DNA of 64,000 nucleotides, taken from the NCBI GenBank assembly GCA_001599595.1, contig BCHH01000003.1, forward strand, positions 3,081,151-3,145,150, read 5' to 3'. Source of the stretch: Beverwykella pulmonaria. Its lineage: Eukaryota; Ascomycota; Dothideomycetes; Pleosporales; Melanommataceae. The notes under the pieces are model-generated. The model saw only the letters and a program-made list of their open reading frames with translations. It ran no database searches and was not told the DNA's origin. Of this stretch, positions 45,941 through 60,065 are shown one piece after another. How positions within the stretch are numbered: position 1 is the stretch's first letter; each line of letters starts with the position of its first letter. Position numbers and translations under genes: made by a program.

Positions 45941-46839
45941 AGTGCCACGTCTATACGTAATCTTGGACTTGGGCTAGCGAATAAAATGTTATATCTTTAG
46001 GATGAAAAAATGCTACTCAAATTGATGCAATGTAAAGAGCGGCTTCCGTACTGATGACGGCTACAAGATTCATTCCTTTCAAGTCCAATTTCCAAACACT
46101 ATGTATCTTGGTTTCGCATTATAGTTACAAGTAAGCAATAACTTCCGGACAATGCATTGCGGCCGGGAAGCGTTATGAAAAATCACATATTCTACTTTGA
46201 GCACGAATCTTGACTTCCTCTTCTCTATCTTCTCTCATCCGATCTACTAGATCCTTGAAGATTTATTCTTCTAAAATGTTTAGATCACGCTTATTCAAGT
46301 CTCCAATTACCCATAGAGAATACAATCATAACCCTATTGCTTCTGTAATCGGGGTGTGGATGAGAGAGGGTATCAAGATGTGTATTGTGTGTGAAGTATG
46401 TACAGCTGATATATATATGATGAATTGATTAGTCAATGGTATATCCACGTGGCTTTATGGTGTTCTAGGATTACAGCTTCATAATTCCAGTTTTCGAATG
46501 CTTCGTTAAGCTGTGTGATATGGAATATAATTCAAGAACCATTAAACTCGAAAAACTTTGTTCACTGTCATGGTTCGGCCATTACCTAGAAGAGGGAAGA
46601 ACTCATGGAGAATTTGGCGGTTAGTAAGGTACAATGCTGAGAGAGTAACGGGGAAGTAGCTCCGTTCGATGCCAAAAATGTTGATGATAATAGAAACCGG
46701 TCAATCTAAAGGAGCGAATTTTGGCGGACTAGATACAATCCCGCGACTCTCTGGGAAGGCTCATAGAAAATTCGAAGACGTACCGCGGGCCTTGCTTGAT
46801 TTGCTTGGGGCACAGATAATGACATTTGACTACGAGTTA
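45941..46839. other. intergenic with repeat copy
   Basis: About 900 bp following the DJ-1 gene. It holds copy 2 of the dispersed repeat and no recognised gene. The plus-strand frame at 46669-47013 overlaps the methionine-less frame on the other strand and shows no domain. Confidence 0.4.
46399..46461 (+). repeat. dispersed repeat, copy 2
   Basis: The stretch beginning TGTACAGCTGATATATATAT and ending TGGTATATCCACGTG is the second copy of the repeat at 44623-44685, in direct orientation about 1.78 kb away. Confidence 0.65.
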
Positions 46840-47245
46840 TTAGAATCTTCCGGAGGTCACTTCATCGATGAAGGTGTTGAGGCTAGGTTTTGCGCCTTTC
46901 CAATCACATCTGCTTCTATGTCTTCGCTTCAGCGGGGTAGTGCGTTCGATAATGCAGCCATCGTCGATAGTTTCATCATCATTGCTACCAATAGCGTTAT
47001 CGAGCGGGTTTAGTATGGAGTAGTCAATATGGTCGTGATTGCGATTGATAATATCGTCGTCAACATCGTCGTCGACATCGTCGTCGATGTCTTCCCGCTT
47101 GCTCTCGTAGTTCTGGCCTCCTCCATCTACAATTCGATTCGATGGTTGACCTGAAACCTCGGTCGTATCTTCACGTGCGGGGTGTTTGTGGACAGCTGTA
47201 GCGGAAAGTGCTGCTAGCGAGAAACGACTCTGCTGACCGTATTCT
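46840..47245 (-). pseudogene. methionine-less 134-codon open frame (exon or pseudogene)
   Basis: The minus strand stays open for about 134 codons from 47245 to a TAA at 46840-46842, yet has no ATG. It begins with hydrophobic, signal-like residues (RFSLAALSATAVHKHPARED), continues through an acidic run made by a 12-bp tandem repeat (KREDIDDDVDDDVDDDII), then IDYSILNPLDNAIGSNDDE and a basic segment TPLKRRHRSRCDWKGAKPS. AG dinucleotides just upstream (for example ...GTATAAG) could be a splice acceptor, so it may be the last exon of a gene, or a secreted-protein gene that has lost its start. I recognise no family. Confidence 0.4.
47053..47088. repeat. 12-bp tandem repeat (ATCGTCGTCRAY x3)
   Basis: Three units of ATCGTCGTC followed by AAC, GAC and GAT. 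On the minus strand the repeat keeps the open frame and encodes an Asp-rich (I/V)DDD run. Confidence 0.7.
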
Positions 47246-48025
47246 TATACTGCGCTCACATTCTAGACTGCATACTAGAAAATGAGGGGTTTTCGGTGAG
47301 TGGCAACGGCAGTACGTCGCTCATAGATTAGAGTTAATATCGTGAGCATTGGAAGAGAAGGCCTGCGGCACTTTAAAAAATGTGTGCCAAGATCACGTAA
47401 AGGTGTGTCAAGAAAAGAGCGACCACAACCTTCCACCCACCTCCTTAGGCGAGGGACCTTTCACCTACGCTGATGCAACCTACAACCCTCCACTAATACC
47501 GTGCACCTTTTGTGTTTCGATGCTGCTACCACCACAGGTAATGCCACCAAGAACTCGGCAATGAATGATCACCCACTTGATGAGAGCCAGTGACCCTACT
47601 CCAATTCAGTTGCGGTATAAAAGGGGTTGATTGCATTTAGGTAATGCCATGTGCTGATAAAAATGGGGTAATCACGTAAGAAGCAATCGGCATGGCCGCT
47701 TTAGACAGATGCATCGGCGAGGGCAGTTACAATTCTTGCAGATTGATTGCCTGCATCATATCTGGATTAGGTCAAGCGATAAAAAAAATGCACTTGTCGC
47801 AACTATAAATCGAAGCATAAGTACTTTGTATTCACTTCGAAAATATGTAGACTTCAGCCACGTATGTTCAGCACATAAATATCTGAAATGAACGCGGCGT
47901 AGAACGATGTATCGGGGGACAGCATTACATCATCAATTAGTGTATCTGCGATAAAGATGGAACATCGATCTCATACAACTGCTATATTATTCCCCTTCGC
48001 CGAATTCTCCTACAATATCAACTCT
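47246..48025. other. intergenic, nothing recognised
   Basis: About 780 bp before the stop codon of the intronless AA9 gene. Short frames only. Confidence 0.4.
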
Positions 48026-48826
48026 TTAAGCAGTGAAGCTCTGACGCTTCAAAGCACCAGGCCAGACAGCTGGCCCAGGAATAACATAATCCGCATGATT
48101 CGGGGTATCGTGAAGATTGCTAAAGTAAAGACCCGGCTCATCACCCCTGTAGAAAGTCCTCGCATCAACACCTCCAGTGATCGTTTTCGTTCCTGTACCA
48201 GTGACCTGGACATTGATGCACTGGGGGTAAAACTCCGCGCCATTGGTAGAATAAGCTCCAGTTCCCAGATGTGCTAGATGAAGAGCAATGATTTCAGTAC
48301 GAACTACGTATTTGCCAGCCTTCAATCCCGTGGGGATCTTGATGTTCCAGGAGTTGTCATCAGCAATAAGCTCATCCGAGGCCCAGTAACCTTCGCCATA
48401 GGTGCTGTTGTTGATCCAGCCGCGCTGAGCAATCTTGACAAATTTTAGTTGGGTGGGGTCGGGGTTATAAGCTGCGATGTAGTCGATGACAGGTCCATGG
48501 TGAGAGACCGGCCAGCCACTGCCCTGCCACCACTTTCCGCGGAGAATGGTGCCAGCTGGGAGAGGAGCACTGATGTTTGCTGGCGAGCCACCTTTGGCAC
48601 AGATGATTTGGTTCTGGTTGGCGTCGACGGGATACAGAGGGTTTCCTCCGAGGTTGGTCGTGTACCAGCCTGGGGTGTCGCTTGGGTAGGGTAAGTCGGG
48701 GTTGTTGGGACTGAATCCTGGGTAGTGCACGCCGTTTGCCCAGATTTCATCGATATGGTTGTGGGCCCACGCAATAGGTGCGAGTGCGGAAAGCAGAATT
48801 AACGAGGAAGGGCTGGAGAAGAGCAT
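48026..48826 (-). CDS. AA9 lytic polysaccharide monooxygenase, intronless (266 aa)
   Basis: A second secreted copper-dependent polysaccharide monooxygenase. Residues 1-21 form the signal peptide (MLFSSPSSLILLSALAPIAWA), which exposes His22 (A|HNHIDEIWANGVHYPGF), the first histidine-brace ligand. The second histidine lies in GSGWPVSHHGPVIDYIAAYN, and the axial tyrosine in AEFYPQCINVQVTG. Other conserved parts are SWNIKIPTGLKAGKYVVRTE, IIALHLAH and the C-terminal YVIPGPAVWPG. There is no cellulose-binding module; a short tail (ALKRQSFTA) follows. Unlike the AA9 gene at 19.3 kb it has no introns and its protein is clearly divergent from it, so the two are not a recent tandem duplicate. A TATAAAG box lies at 48914-48920. 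Confidence 0.92.
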   Translation of the reverse strand: MLFSSPSSLILLSALAPIAWAHNHIDEIWANGVHYPGFSPNNPDLPYPSDTPGWYTTNLGGNPLYPVDANQNQIICAKGGSPANISAPLPAGTILRGKWWQGSGWPVSHHGPVIDYIAAYNPDPTQLKFVKIAQRGWINNSTYGEGYWASDELIADDNSWNIKIPTGLKAGKYVVRTEIIALHLAHLGTGAYSTNGAEFYPQCINVQVTGTGTKTITGGVDARTFYRGDEPGLYFSNLHDTPNHADYVIPGPAVWPGALKRQSFTA

Positions 48827-48913
48827 ATTGTCTAGACCTTTGGGAAACGGCGTCTTGAATGCTTGGGAGTGGGAGATGTTGAGTGAAGAATAGAATTTGA
48901 GAACTTATCACCG

Positions 48914-48920
48914 CTTTATA
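48914..48920 (-). promoter_or_regulatory. TATA box of the intronless AA9 gene
   Basis: TATAAAG on the minus strand lies about 88 bases upstream of the ATG at 48826. Confidence 0.4.
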
Positions 48921-49483
48921 TTTCTATTGCTCCACGTCCTTTGACCAAGTGCTTTCTGAGGGTGAAGGAGCAACGGACCGTACTGCCGTCGTCGTCGTTG
49001 ATCTAGATCACGTGGAAATGGCGAATTGCTTTTGCTGAGCTCAGACGTAAGCCGCACGGTTGGAACGCACACCTACCAAGCCTTTCTATGAACCATTGAG
49101 AGTCCACGATTACAATTTTCTTAAGAAACTTTGGTTATGCGATCATAACTGGCGTTTGATATACACTCAAAACCGTTAAACTCATGAACCGTGCCTGTCG
49201 TTGCAGATTTCTTAACCTCGTATACATGGGCCACGTGTGTGATTTCTGAAGCCACCAACCGACCTCCCCTAGAATTTGAAGAAGGTGTAGGTCGAGAAGA
49301 CTCGATACTCGATCGGGTCAGACTAATGCGTGTGACAATGTACCGCTGACAACACACAATACCCCTTATACCATAAGAGACTAGGTATGCTGCGATATTT
49401 GAAGCGTAGGGAGAGTGAGAATAGCAAGCCAAACGACTATGAGACCTTTGAAAATGTGTCCTGTTTTTTGGTAACGAAGTCAT
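48921..49483. other. intergenic, nothing recognised
   Basis: A 120-codon minus-strand frame at 49121-49483 has no domain, no signal peptide and unremarkable composition; I do not call it a gene. Confidence 0.35.
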
Positions 49484-50122
49484 TCATAAGGGGTAGTTCG
49501 TGAGACAAGATTTTTTAATGTTCATACAAAAGTGATAACTAGGGCTTGACGTTGTAGAAGGGTTCGCTTCCACGCGTGGAGGCGGGATGATTAGGGTTGT
49601 AGATCCGTGCAGCGGCCCGAGCCCAGACTTGAGTTTCCAATCCAAACTAATCATTAGATTCACAAAGTCTAACGTGGAAGAGTAAAAACTAGTTGACGGC
49701 CATCCGCTCGTCTGGTAAGCGATGGCTACCGCCCTGGTGCTTGCAAAGCGAAAGAACGCGTTTAGGAAGGTAGGATTCCTTCCATGGTGCTTGGCGTGGG
49801 TATATTGCATCTGATGATGAGTTCCGTATGGTCGCACAATGAAGTGGCCCCCACAAAATCTTGATGAATCAGATGATACGAGAAAATATTTGCGATTATT
49901 GGCTCGTCGTTTGCATGAGCCGCACGTTGGTTCAATGCTGAAATCCGCCTCGTATTGTCGTGACTGTTGTGCGATCTGCGCTGTTCTGTGCATTGGTCTT
50001 TCCCTGTGAAAGGCGATGTCTGCGGTACGGACGACCATTGGATGAAAGTCTTGCTCCAGCGATAACAAGGAAAGCATCTCGCAGACAGGCTGCCTGGACA
50101 TTTTTCTACTGTTAGCCAACAA
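49484..50122 (-). CDS. hypothetical ORF, 212 aa, weak
   Basis: An uninterrupted 212-codon frame with several possible starts (50122, or an internal ATG at 50101). It contains CGSCKRRANNRKYF, which recalls a single zinc-knuckle pair, and hydrophobic runs, but no recognisable fold. The composition (rich in Ser, Arg and His) could equally come from chance. Given its length it is listed, but its status as a gene is doubtful. Confidence 0.25.
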   Translation of the reverse strand: MLANSRKMSRQPVCEMLSLLSLEQDFHPMVVRTADIAFHRERPMHRTAQIAQQSRQYEADFSIEPTCGSCKRRANNRKYFLVSSDSSRFCGGHFIVRPYGTHHQMQYTHAKHHGRNPTFLNAFFRFASTRAVAIAYQTSGWPSTSFYSSTLDFVNLMISLDWKLKSGLGPLHGSTTLIIPPPRVEANPSTTSSPSYHFCMNIKKSCLTNYPL

Positions 50123-51456
50123 CTAGTAACACTCGCTGGTTCAACAAGAGAATACTCCTTCTCATGCCGAATTGAACAGGAATATACAGGGGGATCAAGT
50201 CGAAGTGTTTTAGGTCAGAATCTATGAAGTCAACTTACATCCTGAAAAGTATGTGTGACGAGAAGCCCTGCCCACAACCTATATTGAGTTTCGTCTCCTA
50301 AGATCACAAATCGTAAGCTTGCAGAAGGTTTGATGGCATCACTGCAGCTAATGACTGGTGGTCTTCGTGGCCATTGCAGTAAATAGTGGTGTGACGAACG
50401 ATGCTGATGGTCCGGTTAATATATCTCATGATTAGTATCTCCTGAGTTCAACGTGATGAAGCTATTAACCCATACAGAACTCAGCCTTCTATACGAGATT
50501 AGTAGTTCAGACTGACTCAAGACAGTTACACAAGGTCTCAATTGTTCAAAGAATGTTTTTGTGATGGTTCAAGTGCATGTTCATAGTTTACTGTGGTGCG
50601 GTATTTTTTGGAGCACATCTACAGTCCCAATGTTTATTAATTGCCTAATACCTGACTGGAAACGCAGATGTGTAAAATAAGAAGCATGTCCCGCGAGTGC
50701 TCTCTTACTTATTGAGGGCCCTAGAATATAATGAAGCCGTTTTCATCAGCACATTCCTCTTTCAATCCCTCGCGCAGATAGACGCGGTCTGAGTGGGGTT
50801 CGGCAAATCAGAAGCATCATTTCCTCCAGTTGAGTAGCGTCAGATGTTGAACTTCTTGGCGTTTCCGGAGACACTAAAGTAGCCAACGTGTTGTCAGTGA
50901 ATAAATTAGAAGGGCTACTTGGAGTAGTGGTCTTCGAAGGAGATCGGGCTGAGAAGTTTGAAAGTAGACGGCTTTGAAGAAATATTAGATATAGGAACCG
51001 TATTCGTGATCTAAAGAGAAAGTCGATTTGGCGGTAGTCTTGGCTAAAGTTTATTTCTTCGACGATGGAACAACGACAGAGGACTTGGATGGGGTTGTAG
51101 GATTAAGTATAGGCTTGGCAGGAGGCTTTTCGTCGGCTTGGGCGGAGCCGTTTCTGTTGTATTAGGAGGTGAGTTCGTTTTTGACCCGGGTGGTGGCTTT
51201 TTCGGTGCGGGTTTCTTCGCTTGTCTCAAGGAAGTTGGAAGATCTTGTTGTCCACAATTCACTCTAAGTTGTGGCCGAAAGAAGATGCTTATTAATCCAA
51301 CCTCATGTTAGTTTGCAGTTCATAGACAAATACCCGCTGTGAAGCAGACACTACGCAGCATACTCGTTCCGAACCTCTGAAGGCCTCATAACATATCACA
51401 ACGCTTGTATACCTCCCTTGTACATCAACGTGGTTTATTTCCTCATCCTAATTCCC
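50123..51456. other. 1.3-kb intergenic region, nothing recognised
   Basis: Only short frames occur. A Pro/Lys-rich minus-strand frame at 51044-51262 looks like low-complexity sequence rather than a gene. Confidence 0.4.
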
Positions 51457-52935
51457 TTACATCTGTCCCACCCAATCCTGAAATTCAAACACATCCAACG
51501 GGCATTCCTTAGCCGGTATATCGAATCTCTTCTCCTGCTCCAACTCCACATCATTCAACTCGGGGAGCAAGCGATCTTGCTTCTCATAAATTCTTTGAAG
51601 CGCCAGTGCGCTGATCCCCGCCATACTCCCCCTTCTCCAATCCTCAAAATTTCTGATCGCCTTACTTCTTTGCACGGAATCTGGGCTATGCAATGCTACT
51701 AGGTAGAGAGGGGTGGCCATGCGCATGTACGCGCATCCGATACGGTGCGTTTTGAGAAAAGAGGCACAGGAGAGAATAGACGCGTAGTGGTCTGTAAATT
51801 CAGGAAATGTGGCTGCGAAGCGGGGCGCGAGGATGGTGAATAGGACGCGCGCGGCGCTAAAGTATGCAATTGCGAGTGCGGTGAAGGCGTCTCTGTACTC
51901 GGTTCTTTCATCTGAGGTCGTCCAAGAGAGTGTTTCTCCGCGGGATTCGGCTTGTTCTTTGTACTCTAGCCATAGGGCGTCGATATCGGCTTTCACGCTA
52001 GAGTAGACGGAGAGGTCAATGAGCTGTTCTTTTGAGCTGGGAGACACCTTTTGCACATATATCTCGGCTAGCGTGCCGATGTGGCTCATCAGCCGCTGAA
52101 AGGTTGGAAGATGTTGATACGCTAGTGTCTCGAGTAAAATCTTTTTCACGGAAATCCTTTGACTCTTTCGGGTGGTGAGATAGACGAATGCCATCTGCGT
52201 TCGGATATGAAAGAACAATTGGCAAAGCACGCCCTGCATACACTGGCCTGGGCCCGTGACTTCCAGCATCTTCGCGGCGCCGGAGACGTGGTCACGGTAG
52301 GCGTCTGATGTTGTCGAGCTCATAGCCTCGAAGAGGGATAGCATTACGGAAGTCGACACCATGTGCGCAGTGACTACTTTCGGTTTGGCTCTCAGGAGCC
52401 GCGCGTGCGTGTTCAGCGCCTGCCCATAGATCTTCCATGCGTCTTGCACCACACTCATATTCCCCATTTCGGCGCCACAGTATGCGGTGGCCGTAGCTTG
52501 TAGAGCGAGTGTGAGTGCCGTGTTACTCCCATCCGATGACAGTGAAGGTAATTGATGCAGCCACGTCCTCCGATTCTGCAGATCGACGCCCTCGCCATCC
52601 GACGTGAAATACATCAAGAAATTCGCGTAGAAGGCCTCGGTGATGAATGCACGTTGCGAGATCTGGGGCAGAAGAATCATCATCAAATCCTGTGGAACTT
52701 GGTGGAAGCGATCAGAGCCTTGGTGGATGTGTTTGACTTCTTGCGCGGGTTTGGTCTTTGGCCTCCTCTTCATTCCCACGCCAGCAGTGCTCGTCATATC
52801 AACGAACATGGGCCCATCGAGCGGTCCCGGACAATGCTTCCCAGTGCGGATGCACATCAGACATTGGGGGAGGGTGGCATCACATTTTATGCGTTTCTTG
52901 CGGCAGACGGCGCAGGCTTTTGTTCGAGGAGGCAT
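51457..52935 (-). CDS. Zn2Cys6 transcription factor (492 aa)
   Basis: A nuclear fungal transcription factor in a single exon. The N-terminal zinc cluster spans residues 8-35 (C8, C11, C18, C25, C28, C35; CAVCRKKRIKCDATLPQC), followed by a basic linker (MKRRPKTKP). The rest matches the fungal-specific regulatory domain found in this group: FYANFLMYFTSDGEGVDLQN, LTLALQATATAYCGAEMGN, YGQALNTHARLLRAKP, and SVMLSLFEAMSSTTSDAYRD. HVSGAAKMLEVTGPGQCMQG, FHIRTQMAFVYLTTRK and WLEYKEQAESRGETLSW follow. The pattern (GA.KMLE..GP..) is common in regulators of secondary metabolism and stress. No biosynthetic cluster is adjacent, so the targets are unknown. Confidence 0.9.
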   Translation of the reverse strand: MPPRTKACAVCRKKRIKCDATLPQCLMCIRTGKHCPGPLDGPMFVDMTSTAGVGMKRRPKTKPAQEVKHIHQGSDRFHQVPQDLMMILLPQISQRAFITEAFYANFLMYFTSDGEGVDLQNRRTWLHQLPSLSSDGSNTALTLALQATATAYCGAEMGNMSVVQDAWKIYGQALNTHARLLRAKPKVVTAHMVSTSVMLSLFEAMSSTTSDAYRDHVSGAAKMLEVTGPGQCMQGVLCQLFFHIRTQMAFVYLTTRKSQRISVKKILLETLAYQHLPTFQRLMSHIGTLAEIYVQKVSPSSKEQLIDLSVYSSVKADIDALWLEYKEQAESRGETLSWTTSDERTEYRDAFTALAIAYFSAARVLFTILAPRFAATFPEFTDHYASILSCASFLKTHRIGCAYMRMATPLYLVALHSPDSVQRSKAIRNFEDWRRGSMAGISALALQRIYEKQDRLLPELNDVELEQEKRFDIPAKECPLDVFEFQDWVGQM

Positions 52936-53547
52936 TTGTGGATCTTGGAGAGAGAATGGACGATGGAGTTGAGAATTTAGGAAAGGTGGGCGTTGTGGAT
53001 GTTTGATATTGAAAGATGTGAGGCTGGGGCGGATAGACTAAGTCTTAAGTAGCAGGCTAGTCAGGAGACTGCGACAGTCTGAGATCATATGCTCTCGTTT
53101 CATTTGATTGGCGTCTTGAGGGAATGGTGGGGCAGTCATGACATACCACAGACCACCCCTTTCCATGCCAAGTCCGAAGGATTCGCGCTAGCAAATGTTT
53201 CCAATCCTGGTTAGCACCATGAACTTCCTAACGAAGTCGGAGCGTGTCGTTATGAAAGTGGGGTGAAAAGCAGTGCTATATAGAATTGCAGGGGACTTGT
53301 AGAAAAATTGGACGAGTAAACACAGTTGGTATTCCTGAGTACAAGCAAGCCATACGCCTCGCTCACACTGCGTAACTAACCAGGGCGATTCCATCCCATC
53401 GTCGAAGAACAGAGGCCAAGATGAAAGATCCCTGGCCAAAAAAAAACCATATCGAAACATAGCATACACATCATACACATCTCTCTTCACCACTCCTGTG
53501 AATAGACGGTAAACCCATGTGGAGCCCGCAGAGGACAGGAAAATAGC
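52936..53547. promoter_or_regulatory. promoter region of the second Zn2Cys6 gene
   Basis: About 610 bp between the SMC3 stop codon and the Zn2Cys6 start, both on the minus strand. It should hold the regulator's promoter and the SMC3 3' region. A 101-codon frame at 53188-53493 shows no domain. Confidence 0.4.
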
Positions 53548-57339
<3,792 letters not shown>

Positions 57340-60065
57340 CGAGGCGGTGGGCGGGGAGCAGCGCGAGGGTTGGGCGCGAAAAGGTGGTCAAAGTTGGAGT
57401 CGCAGAAGGGTTTGTGATGTGGAGGTAAATAGAGAGGACGTGGGATAAGATATCCCTCAGGACATGGCAGGGAGGGAGTAGAGTAAATTGTCTGCGTCGC
57501 TGTGTGAGGGTTCGACGCGCCGCCGACGCGACAGGCGTTCTGTTCATCACTATTCCGTAAGCGAAGTAGTGGCTTGGCGCAGTCAACGAATCTATAGCCT
57601 CGTTTTCTACTTTCCCTGATTTGTACCTGTTTACTCACTTGCTCAACTTGCCAATGGCCCTCGTAGATCATGTTATTGAGTGCTGCGCTGCCCAAGGTTC
57701 TGTCTCGACGCATCCAAGTTGTTCTCTGCGCAATATGTATGACCGACCAGCCAGTCACCGAATCATCATACAACAACACACGCATGTCGCTCGCTGATGG
57801 AAGGAAATATACGCCTCTTACAACCCCTATCACATGCCTCTTACGATTCTCCTCCATCCTATGCCCAAAACTCGAAGTAAGTCATCAATCCAATGGATCC
57901 CGAGCAACCTATCAGCCTTGCAAAGACAATCGTCTAGGATGTGCTGTCGCATGTATTCTACATGGATTAGCTGTACCTGCCGTACGCGTGATACTGGACG
58001 GAGGCGTCTGACTAGCAAAAGGCGGAGCACAAGCGTGGTCCCGAGCAAGTAGACAAGGCGGACTAGTGGAGCAGGCAGATGTAGGCTAGGAGAAAAAGGA
58101 TTAGCTTTGCCGTTCAAAGCCTTACTGTATTGGCCAGCAAAGCTTCTATAAACTGCTCGAGGTGCGCCTGAAGACGTTCCTCTTTGTCTCCTCGGACGCA
58201 ACCACATAGTGAACACTATTCACAAGATGCTCGTCCACGAAAACTCAAGAAGACGTCTAAATGCTACCCGTTGCGACTTAGAATTTTCGAAATCCTGTTG
58301 TTGGCAAGAGCAATACGCATACTGATAGAACGTCTACTAGACAGCAAGTCATGGATCTATACCGCGCTGTAGGACAAGTACCAGGCCCTTATATCCGGGG
58401 AAGCCCAAGTACGAGAGCTCTTAGCAGCAATAACAACCGCAGAGAAGCACCTGAATCCTGTCACCTACAGCGAACGCCACATCTTCTTTCCCGAATGGGG
58501 TTTACCAATTTTGGGAACTTCTCTTCGGCCTTTTACCAACACTCGATGTCACAGGTCTAGATGTTAGCACTCAGCAGCCACCAAAGTATTCCACGCAAAC
58601 AGGTACAATGACTTGCCTAATTACATGAGCCACAGTATGTTCGCATCCTAATGTAATGCGTATTTCTAGGTTTCAGGAGGATTATAGGGGTGGTATGTAG
58701 ATCAAGGCAAGGGCTAGTGCATCAGCTTTACTTTACTAAGAACTACACTATCTGCCAACCTGCCTACACAACCTTTCAAAATGCTCCCAGATGCACCCTA
58801 GTTATCTACCTTAGTACGTTCCTACCAATTGCCCCCATTGTAAGGGTTATCTCTTCCCTCGTTTAATTAACGTGAACATCCATACTGTAAAATACTATCG
58901 CGTTTTAAAGCTACTGGCGTTTATTTCCTGTTTCAGGTGCAGCAGCAGATGGCAATCATAGATTGTGCCTGGCTAACCATAGGTCCCGTTTTAGTTTCCG
59001 CTTTATGTGCCCGATTCCAAACCCAAAGACACCCTAAGCTACACTTGTAGTCACTTCTGGAGACTGCTTGAAATCTCTTGGCGCTTACTAGTCGGGCTCT
59101 ATCATTTGCCCCCAGCGGCGATCATGAACACCAATCTTTCTTTAACTATTCCCCGAAAAATTCTACGCCTCTCGCACAACCCTATGGCCGGAACAGGTCA
59201 ACCACCCTCCCAGCTAGCGGTAGCGAGTTTGATATATTCATGCTCTATGCTGTCGCTAGCCTTGTTATAGCGATCCTGTGAGAACAATTTTGCTTAGTTG
59301 GAGCGGAGATGGCGATTGAACTGCCCCACCTCTATGAGGTCTGCCTAGCCATCAGATCGTCCGCCCAGACTCGTTTCTCCAACGCATAGAGCGCATATCA
59401 GGTTCACAGAACGTCACTGCACCGGCGCCATACACACAACTAACAACCTTTTTTTTGATAGCCAGTCATCGAGCCGCGAGAAGGCTGCATTACGTCAGTC
59501 ATATGTGCCTGTATCACCAAGCAGAGCATTATTCGTGTCGGATGAGGTAAGCCAAGAAAGCAACATGATAAAGTCACTCTTTTTAGGAGATGGTATCTCC
59601 ACAACGCGCATATAGTTTTACATGGAAATTAGCACGTATGGAGAGATTGTATTGGAGTACAGTTTGCATTAATTTTGCAGTATAAAACTGAGCTGTTGCG
59701 ACGGAGCACATGTTTGAAGTTGGCCAAGCTTTTGGTGTTAATGCTCTGCCTGGTGGCACTTCAGATCACATACATCTTCGGCGGACACACAGCATTTCGA
59801 CTAATGACTCACGGAGCTCCCGGCTAGATATTTGTCAGCGTCCCGAATTTGGGAAGCTGATCTGGCAATCAGAACCGGTCAGGCACCTCTCTTTCATTTT
59901 CTTTCCTGATTAGTGTTACAGCATGGCAGAACCGCATCAATTGATCACCAGGATGCACACCTAAGCCGCGGCCACTATCTCAACGTCTATTTATCCTGCC
60001 CTATCCTGCCTTGCGACGCTATAAATTTCTTTCAATGAATTCTCCGTCTTTTAGCGTATGCAAAC
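57340..60065. other. 2.7-kb gene-poor region, decayed repeats
   Basis: The SMC3 promoter must lie at its left end. Further right, parts read like degraded protein (for example DKYQALISGEAQVRELLAAI near 58370 and SGSEFDIFMLYAVASLVIAI near 59215, plus strand), but stops interrupt them and I recognise no family. A poly-T run lies near 59450. I infer old transposon or pseudogene remnants. Confidence 0.4.

Noticed and set aside
49121..49483. 120-codon minus-strand frame
   Set aside because: No domain, no signal and no splice context; probably chance.
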